Program-made: the position numbers and the translations under genes
Notes under the pieces: generated by a model
What the model was told of the DNA's origin: nothing
Database searches by the model: none
The model's input: the letters and a program-made list of their open reading frames with translations, nothing else
Assembly (NCBI RefSeq): GCF_037622515.1
Contig: NZ_JBBJCN010000001.1
Span: 1,116,001 to 1,180,000, forward strand
DNA length: 64,000 nucleotides
Reading direction: 5' to 3'
DNA from: Paradesertivirga superstes
Lineage (GTDB): Bacteria; Bacteroidota; Bacteroidia; Sphingobacteriales; Sphingobacteriaceae
Part shown: piece after piece, positions 44,253 to 53,849 of the stretch
Numbering within the stretch: position 1 is the stretch's first letter
How the letters are laid out: every line of letters starts with the position of its first letter

Positions 44253-45425
44253 CTAGCTAATTGGGGTATCGTTCGCGATGAGCCAGTTTCTTGATATGCC
44301 TAAAATAGTGTCTAGGTTTTCCCCTGTATTTTCAATGATTTTACCTTCTTTAACATAGCTATATATCAACCCAAGTTGATTGAAATCGAATATATTTTCT
44401 GAGAATGGGTGTTCAAAAAGCCAATATTTGGCAGATGGTAAAGTATGCGGGAATACTTTCGATAGAAAAATTCCGCTTAAGTTTTTTAGCCTCGGGCCCT
44501 TCTCTCCTAAGAAAGCCCCGTTACGAGACCTTACCCATTTTTCATCTCGGTTATTAGGGTCTTCTGACCAAGACCACGCTAGATCTCCCCAAACCGCCTT
44601 CTGTACATCAAACTGACCAGAAACTTTATAGTCAATCAAATTTAGACAGATGATAAATGGCTTATCTAGTTCTCCATAGCGCTTGGCCTTAAGATCAATC
44701 GAGTCTTTAATAGAGTTACCGCTGCCTCCCCAAAAACTTTCAGAGGGGTACATCCCTATGGGCCTTACTAATTCATCAGTTTCAATAGGCACTACAGTGG
44801 GCATAGGCTTTACAACAACTCTGAGATCTTCGTTTTCGAAGGTTATTATAGGGATACCGTCAAATCCTAAGGTAGTTAGATCCTGGGTGATCTTTTCTGG
44901 GTCAAGCTTTTTCACCTCTGATTCGATATACTTTACCGCTGCCTTTGTATTTGGCTGTTTTTGCGTCTTTATCACAAATGAATCGACGTTTAGCAGGAAG
45001 TTGCTTAGTTTGATTTTACTAAACCCGTCATAAAACTCACCGATTTTTCTGTCCAGAGCCTCTTCTGTGGCAGATTTGTTCTTGACAATTTTGGCCTCTA
45101 CATAGAACTCTAATTCGCCTTTTTTCACTAGGAAGTCGGGACGTTTTGGGGAATTGGGTAATTTAGGATGAACCGTTATGCTGAATTCTAGGCTTTTAAA
45201 TAATTGAAAGATAAACAATTCATAAAAACTATCATCGAACTTATCTTTAAAGCCACTTTTGAATTCCTTCTTTTCATTTTCAGGATAGTCGTCGAACCAA
45301 TGATTTAGCTTATCTCTGACGATGCCGATATCTATTCGGGCACTGCGCTGATAATAGTCATATGTCTTTTCATTATGCTTGGAAGAACCTAAGAATGTAC
45401 GTTCTATATCGTCAAATAATTTCAT
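44253..45425 (-). CDS. PD-(D/E)XK nuclease-like protein
   Basis: Read from ATG 45425 the protein has 390 residues; an in-frame start at 45506 would overlap the upstream gene's end, whereas 45425 lies 4 bases after its stop (TAG 45432-45430). Residues RPDFLVKKGELEFYVEAK give D97, E110 and K112, the PD-(D/E)XK pattern. The C-terminal half (PIGMYPSESFWGGSGNS, GAFLGEKGPRLKNLSG) is not recognised. It is probably a nuclease of a defence cassette together with the DUF4238 gene downstream. Confidence 0.6.
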   Translation of the reverse strand: MKLFDDIERTFLGSSKHNEKTYDYYQRSARIDIGIVRDKLNHWFDDYPENEKKEFKSGFKDKFDDSFYELFIFQLFKSLEFSITVHPKLPNSPKRPDFLVKKGELEFYVEAKIVKNKSATEEALDRKIGEFYDGFSKIKLSNFLLNVDSFVIKTQKQPNTKAAVKYIESEVKKLDPEKITQDLTTLGFDGIPIITFENEDLRVVVKPMPTVVPIETDELVRPIGMYPSESFWGGSGNSIKDSIDLKAKRYGELDKPFIICLNLIDYKVSGQFDVQKAVWGDLAWSWSEDPNNRDEKWVRSRNGAFLGEKGPRLKNLSGIFLSKVFPHTLPSAKYWLFEHPFSENIFDFNQLGLIYSYVKEGKIIENTGENLDTILGISRNWLIANDTPIS

Positions 45426-45429
45426 TTCG

Positions 45430-45668
45430 CTATTCTGGTATTGAGTTGCGTCTTTGTATCGCCTGTATTTTCTCACTCCGTTTAGCGAGAGCCGATGAAG
45501 TAACATGGTCGTAAACCCACTTTTGTTTTTCGGTCAGAGAATCGTATCCCGAGGTTATGACCTGTTGAGCGACCCATAAGCAGGTGTTCCTTCTTCCAGT
45601 GAGCCCTCATCAATGAGGTCTTGTATAGCTTCATGAAGTTCGAAATCAATGTGGTCATTAAATCCCAT
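45430..45668 (-). pseudogene. small frameshifted gene upstream of the nuclease-like gene
   Basis: From ATG 45668 the frame reads MGFNDHIDFELHEAIQDLID, then EEGTPAYG, and runs into a stop a few codons later. Shifting the frame by one base at about 45570 continues as VAQQVITSGYDSLTEKQKWV and ends with TAG at 45430. The two parts read as one protein of about 79 residues, so one base has been lost, or the frameshift is programmed. It resembles small proteins with a YG-x-A-x-Q-V-x-x-x-G-Y-x-S-L-T-x-K-Q pattern. It would be the first gene of the nuclease-DUF4238 cassette. Confidence 0.6.
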
Positions 45669-45881
45669 AATCTTTTATTTATAGATTAAATATAGCAATA
45701 AAATAAATACATGAATGCTTGATGCCTAGCGCATTTCATTCATCATCTTACCATTACGGTTGTTCGACTTTTCTGGTAAATTGCTTAGAGAATTAAACTA
45801 AAGTCCGGATGAATTATTCAATAGTAATTAGCATCGCCAGTGCGGTTAAATGACATTAATTTATTAATTAAAACGTCCTCA

Positions 45882-47771
45882 TCAATGAAATCGATTGACC
45901 TTGTTTGCCCCAATGTTTTGGAAAGCCCCTGCTTTTGCAAAATCTAGCATCAGCGAGTATGCTTTATCTTGACTTGGTGTTGGGAATAGGAAGTCGAAGT
46001 CAACAACTGTAGCATAATTTTCTGGCTTTAGACGAAATACACAAACAACCATTTCCGCTAATCGATTTTGATGTTCGTTATGTCCCCCTAAAAAAAATTT
46101 AGCATGCTGCCTCTCCGGCCTTAATGCAGTTATTCCAAGATCAACCAATTCTTCACAGGTATGCATTGACGCTTTAATCGTATCCGTGACAGCTTGACAA
46201 ACAAATATTACCGGCCATTTTTCAGGATCAATATCCCAATCTGAAGAGGTTAATTTATTATACCAGGCAAAACTAGAATCATCATAATGATACTTATTCG
46301 TAGCAAACCAGGTAGCCACATCTAAACTGGTAGTAATATCTAGACCGTGGCTGGGTATACCATAATGCTGAGCTAAAGCAGTGAGTGCGTGGTCTAATTC
46401 TAATAGTGGGCTTTTCTCTTTTTCTTTCCATATCTCATAAGAGTTCGGCCATTTGTAAATTGGATTGAACTCAATTGATTCATTAATAAAGTACTTTAAA
46501 GCAAAATGCAGCTTGTCGTAATCAAATCTAAGGCGACTGGCAGCCGTTGGTAACGAGGGTTCTTTGCTACAAGATTCAGCAAACAACAGTTTCTTCACAT
46601 TTTCGTGTCGCTCCACTGTATACATTGCTGTTTGTCCTCTAAAAAATATTTCATTTTGGTCGTAAATTGGAATCTCTTTTATTAACGACTCCATTTCCCT
46701 GATTGAGCCAACATCGATGATTGGGGCACAAAAATGTTTGCATCTTATTAGTTGTTTTACTCCGAGCTTTTTATAAAAGCTGTCATAATGATCACGTAAT
46801 ACGTTACGAGTTCCTAATAATCCTTGGTTAGCAATTTTTCTAGCAAAAAACGGTGTTCTATAATGTTTGTCGATTACTATTCCAGATAGTCTATCCTCCT
46901 CATGAATATCTGTCATAGAACGCCCTACCTCCGTCAGTCTTGGAAAATTAACGACATTCCATTCATCTATTTGAAGAGATCCGAATATAAAATATTGCGA
47001 CGCCTGAGCTTGCATAAGCGGAGCTAGAAGACTGGCAGGAACGCCAATAATGCCGCTATTAGACAATTCTTTGGCTGAAACAGCATCATAACCTATCTGA
47101 AGAAGATACTTTTCATTAATAGCGTTTTCGCGTATTTGGGGGCTTGTTGCATAATGGCAAAAATATTGCATATTACTTGCACCACCTATCCAAGCCCCCA
47201 ATGATGCTGCCGCAAAATGGAAAGCAGTCGGTGCCATGCGGGGGTATTCTGAGAAAACATCCGGTTTGACGCCAGATTTGTTCAATTCATCCACCCTTAG
47301 AATTAAGGCCTCATTAAAAAATAAAACCACATTAATGAATTGACCAAATATCATGTTATATGCAACTGGCCAATATGTAGCCTCCTCCCATCTCAGTTTT
47401 TCGTTTGATGCAACAGCAAAGGCAGGGTGAATTGCTTCAATCAATCCTTTTAATTCACCACTGCTGCTTACCTTATCTCGGAAATGAGGTGACATACTTA
47501 AAACTGTCAGAATTTCCTGTCCTGGTTCAATTTGATGAATTATTCCCCGGAGAGAGTTTATTAAGTATTTTTTTTTATCAGTCGGAACATTCAGAGCAAT
47601 ATCGATATATGAGTTTGGGATTTCTCCCTTCTTCATCTCAATTATATCCGCTAGGTTTTTTGTATCGATTGATAGAAACGGAAATTTCAAATCTTGAAAT
47701 ACCTTAAGAAATGTATCTTCTGATGAATGCATTAAATGATGCTTAGCATTACAAGTTATAAATAAAGACAA
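45882..47771 (-). CDS. FRG-domain protein
   Basis: A 629-residue soluble protein. Its second half carries the FRG domain: EIFFRGQTAMYTVE near residues 365-378 and, further on, HYGIPSHGLDITTSLDVATW near 465-484. The FRG domain is of unknown activity and is common in phage-defence and abortive-infection loci. The N-terminal 330 residues (no family recognised) contain YFCHYATSPQIRE and FFARKIANQGLLGTR. It starts 72 bases downstream of the 790-aa gene's stop and probably shares its transcript. Confidence 0.65.
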   Translation of the reverse strand: MSLFITCNAKHHLMHSSEDTFLKVFQDLKFPFLSIDTKNLADIIEMKKGEIPNSYIDIALNVPTDKKKYLINSLRGIIHQIEPGQEILTVLSMSPHFRDKVSSSGELKGLIEAIHPAFAVASNEKLRWEEATYWPVAYNMIFGQFINVVLFFNEALILRVDELNKSGVKPDVFSEYPRMAPTAFHFAAASLGAWIGGASNMQYFCHYATSPQIRENAINEKYLLQIGYDAVSAKELSNSGIIGVPASLLAPLMQAQASQYFIFGSLQIDEWNVVNFPRLTEVGRSMTDIHEEDRLSGIVIDKHYRTPFFARKIANQGLLGTRNVLRDHYDSFYKKLGVKQLIRCKHFCAPIIDVGSIREMESLIKEIPIYDQNEIFFRGQTAMYTVERHENVKKLLFAESCSKEPSLPTAASRLRFDYDKLHFALKYFINESIEFNPIYKWPNSYEIWKEKEKSPLLELDHALTALAQHYGIPSHGLDITTSLDVATWFATNKYHYDDSSFAWYNKLTSSDWDIDPEKWPVIFVCQAVTDTIKASMHTCEELVDLGITALRPERQHAKFFLGGHNEHQNRLAEMVVCVFRLKPENYATVVDFDFLFPTPSQDKAYSLMLDFAKAGAFQNIGANKVNRFH

Positions 47772-47843
47772 AATGTACCTAGACTTTCTTCAAAATCGAC
47801 TAGGGACCAACGATAGCTAGTGCTTATTCTTTCCTGCGTCTGC

Positions 47844-50216
47844 CTAGTGATTTGCTATCTCAGGTAATCCGAGCATTGCGCCGAATAAAAATTTCGATTC
47901 CGCTATTTTTTGCGCACGCACTTCGACATGCGGCCAAGTAATTCCTCTTTGCACTTTATCCAAGATATCCTGACTGACCTTACCATCTTTATAGGCAAGC
48001 AGAACCACATCGGGGCGGATTTCGTTTCCAATCCAAATTAACTGTTTGATCTGTTTTTGATCAAAATCTGAGAAATTCATTTTTGCTTCTCCAACAATGA
48101 ACTTGCCATCCTGAATAGCGACAATATCCAAGTCGGTTTTCTGGAAATCATCGTGGCTGACATAGATATCAAGGCTAGGCGAATACCCAAAAGCCGTAGT
48201 CATTTGATCACAGAAGGGGTCTCGCAGATGATCTAGAATTTTTAACACTACGTAATTGCCACCATAGGCTTTTTTTCGCTTCACCGGATCACTCATCAGA
48301 TTGTTCAAAACCGTGTCATTAACTTTATAATAGAAGGTGCTTTCTGGTGGTGGTGAAATCCCGAAGGAACATCCCCTGCAAGTCATTCGGTGGCTGAGTT
48401 CCTTCAAAGAATACCACAGATTGGATCCGCAATTATAGCATTTGACCTTCAGACCGATGAAGATTGCCTCTACTTCAACAAAGCGGCTAACTGCATAAAG
48501 TATCGACTCCACATCTTTTTGGTAGAACTGACAGATAAAGGCATTCTTGTCCTGGACAACATATCCTTCTTCCTTATCTTCCCCTTTTAAACCAATTTCC
48601 TTGCTATAAAAATTATAAATACACTTCAGTTCATGCTGAAGGTCCTTGTATGAAAACAAACCATCTCCTTTATCAAGTTTGCCATACAAATTTGGTGTTA
48701 TTGAATTAGTGATAGCGGTGTTTGGAGACTGATCATCCAACTGCCAAGCCTGTTTTATTTTTTGATATCTTCCAGTTCCGGTAAAAATCTCGAGCCAGAA
48801 TTTATCCAGCACATAACGCTGAACAAACCACCAATCGTCACTAAATAGTTTCATGAAAGCAGATAAATATAGTCCGGCGCCACTCAATTTACATTGTAAT
48901 AATCCAATGGGACGCTCTATGTTTCCTGCTACATCTCGAATCTGCACTCTCCTAAGGAGAACCTCTGCTACTGGGGGCAACCGTAAGTCTATTCCTCGTA
49001 TAATGCTGTCTACGTGAAAGGTTAGCGCATTATATTTATTAACACGTGCCGGTATGTCACTAACGTTTCTTCGTAAAAGACTATAATATGGGAACCGGAA
49101 TTCACTTAGGTCTGAGGAACCAGAATTGTTAATCCGGATATCTAGTTCAAATTGGCCGTGTAAGCGAATATGATCTCCAATGGGATATTCAGGAACAAAA
49201 ATAAATCCCTCATTCCCTTGTAAAAGTGTTTTAATCCACGCCTGGTGAATACTTTGATCAACCTGAAAATATTTTTCAGGAAACTGCGCGTTGTCCAGTA
49301 TTTTAAAACTGACACGAAAATTTTTCGGGTCGCTTTTAGACGTGATTGTCAAAAGCTCACCTGCAGTTAAGCTTCTGGAAGTTACGTATATATTGTTTTG
49401 CCCAGCATTGTGGGAAAGCACCTGATGGAAAAAGGGATCATTAGCCAATAATTCGAATTCAGCATTGGAAACAGCTATTTGTCTAAGTTTCATTGAGGGA
49501 CTTTGATATAACCTCCGATTCCAGTAGTAAATAAGGTCATCAAAGCACTGGTCCTCATCATAGATAATAAGCTCGAATTGCTCCGCCTGCCATCTTTCCG
49601 GCCGCAAAATTTCGTTTCCTAAATAACACTCGCATAACAAGTTCTGCATAAATCCCGACTGAGACCACATTAGGGAAAGTGCCTTGTCAATGTTATCTGA
49701 GTAAATTCCGACCTTGCCTATTTCCTGCAGATACCCATCATCTTCAACATACAATTCACGTACACCAAAGTTCATTGATAGGAAATTTTTTAAAATATGA
49801 TCAGGACAGTTAATAAAATATGGCAGGCTAACTTGACGTCGCTCGGCTAATTGATATTTGAAAAAGTGATCGATAAAGGCAAAAGGATTTACACCCGATA
49901 GGTTCAGAATTCCATTTTCAGGAATAACTGAATATGTTCTAGGATAAACTTTTAATCCGCATTTTTCGAGTTCCCTAGGATTCAACGATTTGCTGTGATA
50001 TATTATATCTGGGTCGATCTGCTCTAACAAATCCATCCATTCTTTCTCGATCAAATTTCCACTTACAGGCACAATCGGATTATATGTCCCACCCCAGATC
50101 TTATAATTATCGCATATGATCTTTTTAATTTGAACAGTAGGAGTACTTTTATCTATTAAAAAAGCAATCCTTGTATTTCGAGTCTTGCTGAAAATATAAG
50201 TCTTAAGTTCGTCCAT
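47844..50216 (-). CDS. 790-aa protein with zinc ribbon and PD-(D/E)XK-like C-terminus
   Basis: A 790-residue soluble protein with no recognised family for the first 580 residues (RIAFLIDKSTPTVQIKK and WGGTYNPIVPVSG near the start; PFAFIDHFFKYQL). A zinc ribbon follows, with C593-x2-C596 and C613-x2-C616. The C-terminal part has DLDIVAI (D695, D697), then VGEAK with E710 and K712, which fits a PD-(D/E)XK nuclease. It is the first gene of a two-gene unit with the FRG gene. A nuclease effector fused to an unknown sensor is a reasonable inference, and the architecture is one I cannot match to a named defence system. Confidence 0.6.
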   Translation of the reverse strand: MDELKTYIFSKTRNTRIAFLIDKSTPTVQIKKIICDNYKIWGGTYNPIVPVSGNLIEKEWMDLLEQIDPDIIYHSKSLNPRELEKCGLKVYPRTYSVIPENGILNLSGVNPFAFIDHFFKYQLAERRQVSLPYFINCPDHILKNFLSMNFGVRELYVEDDGYLQEIGKVGIYSDNIDKALSLMWSQSGFMQNLLCECYLGNEILRPERWQAEQFELIIYDEDQCFDDLIYYWNRRLYQSPSMKLRQIAVSNAEFELLANDPFFHQVLSHNAGQNNIYVTSRSLTAGELLTITSKSDPKNFRVSFKILDNAQFPEKYFQVDQSIHQAWIKTLLQGNEGFIFVPEYPIGDHIRLHGQFELDIRINNSGSSDLSEFRFPYYSLLRRNVSDIPARVNKYNALTFHVDSIIRGIDLRLPPVAEVLLRRVQIRDVAGNIERPIGLLQCKLSGAGLYLSAFMKLFSDDWWFVQRYVLDKFWLEIFTGTGRYQKIKQAWQLDDQSPNTAITNSITPNLYGKLDKGDGLFSYKDLQHELKCIYNFYSKEIGLKGEDKEEGYVVQDKNAFICQFYQKDVESILYAVSRFVEVEAIFIGLKVKCYNCGSNLWYSLKELSHRMTCRGCSFGISPPPESTFYYKVNDTVLNNLMSDPVKRKKAYGGNYVVLKILDHLRDPFCDQMTTAFGYSPSLDIYVSHDDFQKTDLDIVAIQDGKFIVGEAKMNFSDFDQKQIKQLIWIGNEIRPDVVLLAYKDGKVSQDILDKVQRGITWPHVEVRAQKIAESKFLFGAMLGLPEIANH

Positions 50217-50408
50217 CTTTCCTTGAATTCAAGGGTTAAATTAATCAAAACTTTCAGCATTGTTAATTTGGCTAATGAGGGATGATAATCCAGCTGATTA
50301 TATTATCTCTTGAATATTTCTTTCAGATACAAAGTAAGTTGAATTAGTTACGGAAAATTTCAGCTTGGACAAGTTGGTTTCGCAGCGGTATCGGATGTAA
50401 AAAACGCC

Positions 50409-51614
50409 CTATCGTTCAAAGAGCATATCTACATTGAAATCGCTAGTGAAGAACTCTTTATATACTTTGATGTGAGTTGAAGGAATACCATAATCGTAAA
50501 TAAATCGCTCAACTATTGTGTCTGGCGTGGGGTTTAGAATCACTACTTTGGGGAAACTGTGACGTTTTACGAAAGCTTTTTTGAATAACAAATCGGTCTG
50601 TTTGTCTGTAATCGGAAAAGAATAACCGATGATGAAGATTGTGTCTGCCTGTGATAGACTTTCTTCAGATTTCTTCCATAACGAATTATACAACGTGCCG
50701 AAGTAGCTGTAATCCTTATGCTTAACAGGTGGAATAATTAATGGCATGGAGTCTAAACCCTTGTCTACTGAAGTTGGTTCCGGCATAGTTTCCGGTGTTA
50801 GGGTAATTCGTGTAAGCAGATAACCCTCCGGTAACGGCTTTCCATCGACTGGTAGATTGGGTGGATAATAACCATAGGAATAATCAGAATAGCCGCTCAT
50901 ATAGCGCCCTTTGTAACAAGCATAAGGCTCTACATTCGACTCATAAACATACAACTCATTTATATCAGTATTTTGAATCGAATTCATCTTGCCATCTTCA
51001 GCAATAATGTAGCTCGTGAGCCAATTTGTCGAGCCATGCAGTTTAAGTAATAGCGGTGCAGTGCTTTCTTGGTCAGTGCTTTTGTTCCATTCATTTCGAA
51101 AAATAAGTTTGGGTTTGACAAAATATCCGGATTCCGGCGTCCAATCTGTGCTCTCTCTTAAAGCGCGATCCATCAAAGTATCCCAATTAAATGTAATGAC
51201 CACATCATTCACTTTCAAATTGCTGCATAAATTAAGGTGGGCATTTGATACGGGGCCATTTTGAATCTCATTAATAACCGAAGCAAATAAGAATGACAGT
51301 TGTGTATAGGCCGAAATAATCACGACATCGTCAGGCTCAGCATCCCCGGATCTCGACAAGGCATCAATCAGTTTTTCTTGAATTTCACTGTGCAGGACTT
51401 CAATATCTCCATTGAAATCCGGGAAATTTTCAAATTCGATGCTATGAAAAGTCTTTAAATAATTAAGTATCATTCCAATAAGAACCCACGGGTTTTTCGA
51501 GATTTCCAGATGACGAAACGTTTTAAAGAAATCGTTTGCTATCGGCATTCGTTGTCTAGTAACGGAAGCGTCATAGCTTTTCGAGGCGCCTGCGCCGAGT
51601 ATAAGTACATTCAT
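50409..51614 (-). CDS. SIR2-like domain protein
   Basis: A 401-residue protein with SIR2-type motifs: ILGAGAS (5-11, NAD-binding GAG), VITFNWDTLMDRAL and LKLHGSTNWL (near 190), the last matching the HGS motif of SIR2-like proteins used in defence. Such proteins usually deplete NAD+ on infection. The N-terminal 60 residues are helical. Its ATG overlaps the stop of a small upstream frame by four bases (ATGA). No separate partner with an Argonaute or helicase is nearby. Confidence 0.75.
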   Translation of the reverse strand: MNVLILGAGASKSYDASVTRQRMPIANDFFKTFRHLEISKNPWVLIGMILNYLKTFHSIEFENFPDFNGDIEVLHSEIQEKLIDALSRSGDAEPDDVVIISAYTQLSFLFASVINEIQNGPVSNAHLNLCSNLKVNDVVITFNWDTLMDRALRESTDWTPESGYFVKPKLIFRNEWNKSTDQESTAPLLLKLHGSTNWLTSYIIAEDGKMNSIQNTDINELYVYESNVEPYACYKGRYMSGYSDYSYGYYPPNLPVDGKPLPEGYLLTRITLTPETMPEPTSVDKGLDSMPLIIPPVKHKDYSYFGTLYNSLWKKSEESLSQADTIFIIGYSFPITDKQTDLLFKKAFVKRHSFPKVVILNPTPDTIVERFIYDYGIPSTHIKVYKEFFTSDFNVDMLFER

Positions 51615-51817
51615 GAGCTAGGATATTCTTTACTACTCCGTTCAAATCTATCGGGAGCCACCAATATACCCAATCGTTTCTGATCCTCTTTGGTTTGTCT
51701 TTCTAGTTCCTCATTCCATCCGCTGCAATCGAAGTATAAAAGATCTTCCGAAAAGTTTTCAGGTTCAACACCGGATTCCATCGCTACACCTATAACATGC
51801 TTGGCCTCAGGGTACAT
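51611..51817 (-). CDS. small protein, probably a truncated gene fragment
   Basis: A 68-residue frame from ATG 51817 (MYPEAKHVIGVAMESGVEPE) to a stop overlapping the SIR2-like start. The frame stays open for about 19 more codons upstream with protein-like composition, but no ATG is found before an in-frame stop. It may be the end of a longer gene that lost its start, or a short coupled partner. The composition (acidic, EDLLYFDCSGWNEEL) is protein-like. Family unknown. Confidence 0.4.
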   Translation of the reverse strand: MYPEAKHVIGVAMESGVEPENFSEDLLYFDCSGWNEELERQTKEDQKRLGILVAPDRFERSSKEYPSS

Positions 51818-52744
51818 CAACCGGACAATATAACAAGTTATCTCCAGATAATTTCCTCTTACTGAACGTACTCAACATAACTGGCATCAAAAAGGTTTTA
51901 CACGTCAAATACAAAATAGAAGGATTAGATAATGTTGTTGGAATGCAGTTATTATGATAATGGAGTTGTTTAAACTGTTGGAAAATCACCAATTGAACTC
52001 GTTGAATTGTGTTGGACGAATTGATAGCGCAAATTGCTAGGGGAGCGCAAATCAGTAAAGCCACGTTCATCCTCAAAAACATTCTTTCACTCTCGCTTAT
52101 ATCCACAGTGATCGGCTTTTTTCTAAAGTCCCAAACCCAAGTTTAGAAATGCTTGAGATAATAGCAGTCATATGGCTATAGTCGGACCCTTTATGGAGTA
52201 AGAAACAATTGGAAGCTTTAATACTTCTACTAAATAAAACTTGAGCTTATTAAGATACCGGGTTCAAAAGACACAGTGTAGAATTGGCATTTAAAATGTT
52301 AAAAAACACCAGTTACCACTATCCTCTAAATATTGAAAAATCATGAAAGTAAATGTTAATCCGCGCTACGGCATGAGACAAAATTCAAGGTATTTTTTTC
52401 CACCTAGAAACTTAGATGATTTTTTTCTTTCAGTCAGTCTGACACTTTATTAAGAATTATTTATATTATAATATTAATCGAAATATCGGACATCCAACCT
52501 TGATAACAATCCCCAGAACACACTTTCTAAATCAAAATACCGGACATCTAATCGATAAAATCAAACTTCCGGACATTGGCATCGAAATACCGGACGACTA
52601 TATCAAATTACCGGACATGTAAATCAAATTACTGGACATACTTATCAAAATACTGGACATGTAAATCAAAAAGTAGGACATCAATATCGAGTTACCGGAC
52701 ATGTGACCCTTCCTAAAAAAACTTGACAGATTTTGGGTTAAAAA
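51818..52744. other. intergenic region carrying the iteron array
   Basis: A gap of about 930 bases. The left half (51818-52470) shows no gene or strong motif. The right part holds nine iterons (52477-52705). The 3' end of the rep gene begins at 52745. Confidence 0.6.
52477..52705 (+). repeat. iteron array, nine copies
   Basis: A 20-base motif, consensus ATCRAAWTACCGGACATNTA, is found at 52477, 52531, 52560, 52581, 52602, 52623, 52644, 52665 and 52686. The last seven are spaced exactly 21 bases apart, two helical turns. The GGACAT core is nearly invariant. Arrays of this kind bind plasmid Rep initiators; the adjacent Rep gene is the likely partner, and the array lies downstream of it rather than upstream. 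Confidence 0.85.
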
Positions 52745-53836
52745 CTAGATTTTACTTACAGGATCTGTTAAAGCCGTTAAAAAGTTTCCGGAGCGAATTA
52801 GATTAGCAGCCAAGGCGGTAGATATGCTTTTATGAAATGCAGCATAATACGCATTTACAAGGACCTGTGCTTTTAAAGCAGTATCAAAATGGGAATTTGC
52901 AAGCCAGCTCTGAAATGGATCTTTATCTGTTACCAGTTGTTCATTGATGGCCTGCTTATTAAAAACACTATACAAGCCTTCCAATAAACGACAATAAAAA
53001 CTATGCTCTTTAAGAAGCAATTGCTTATTGGAACTTTCAGGAAACCTTAAGTTGACTATATAGCCTTCTCTTCCTTCAGAATTCAGATAATCATACTTAA
53101 ACGGAAACTTTCCGTCTTTTTGAATAAAATCTAGGAGACGTGACAGGTTTTGTTTTTTATGATAGGGTTTGGAATCATTTATATTAGCCAGGTAGCAAAG
53201 CCTGTCGAGGGGAACGGAGGTTTGACCAAACGACGTATTCACCGATAATAAGACATGATTTAATTTTGAAAGATAAAGCAATAATCGTTTACGGCCTTCT
53301 CCTCCCCTTCCCTTACCCACCAATTTATACGACTCAGCATTAACCGTATAATAGCGATATAAAAACCCGTTTAGAAGTTCATCAGACAAGCGGACATCAT
53401 ACACCTTTTGCTCTTTGGATTTCCGGTCGAAGTTTAGTTTTAGATCTTTTAATATTGGAAAGTTTTGCATCTGAATTACCTGCCCGTTCCCTTTCACTTC
53501 ATACCTGGATGAGAAAATAATATTCTTCTCCAACATCGAATACAGGGCGAAATCCATCACCGTATTGAAAACATAGCCTTCAATTTCAGGAGCCTTTTTA
53601 ACAGCTGATACAAAATCAGGATGAATAACTGCAAGTTCTTGCCGTCTTCTGCCTGTAGCTGTACAAAACTCTTGCAGGGTAAACCGGGTGTAGCCGAAAA
53701 GATCTGTTTTAAGTTTAGCAGAAATAAAGATGATGAAATCCTGCACTATCCCCGACTGGCTTCCGAAAGATCGCTCAATATCCTTGATATTATCAGCCAC
53801 CGCACGGTCTATTCTGCTTATAAGTGGATTATTCAT
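52745..53836 (-). CDS. replication initiator (Rep) protein
   Basis: From ATG 53836 the protein has 363 residues; an in-frame start at 53893 would overlap the preceding gene, whose stop is at 53850. The early MNNPLISRIDRAVADNIKDI and the later winged-helix-like segments (FTLQEFCTATGRRR, RKRLLLYLSKLNHVLLSV, DRLCYLANIND) fit an initiator with two winged-helix domains. It should bind the iterons downstream and start replication of the element. The gene follows the small DNA-binding-like gene by 13 bases. Confidence 0.7.
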   Translation of the reverse strand: MNNPLISRIDRAVADNIKDIERSFGSQSGIVQDFIIFISAKLKTDLFGYTRFTLQEFCTATGRRRQELAVIHPDFVSAVKKAPEIEGYVFNTVMDFALYSMLEKNIIFSSRYEVKGNGQVIQMQNFPILKDLKLNFDRKSKEQKVYDVRLSDELLNGFLYRYYTVNAESYKLVGKGRGGEGRKRLLLYLSKLNHVLLSVNTSFGQTSVPLDRLCYLANINDSKPYHKKQNLSRLLDFIQKDGKFPFKYDYLNSEGREGYIVNLRFPESSNKQLLLKEHSFYCRLLEGLYSVFNKQAINEQLVTDKDPFQSWLANSHFDTALKAQVLVNAYYAAFHKSISTALAANLIRSGNFLTALTDPVSKI

Positions 53837-53849
53837 AAGAAGGTGGCAT

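Noticed and set aside
45426..45506. Start of the PD-(D/E)XK-like gene at 45506
   Set aside because: The extra 27 residues overlap the second frame of the small upstream gene. The start at 45425 fits the spacing better.
51807..52106. 99-codon minus-strand frame overlapping the small frame upstream of SIR2
   Set aside because: It is in a different frame from the coupled fragment and has low-information composition. The coupled frame has better context.
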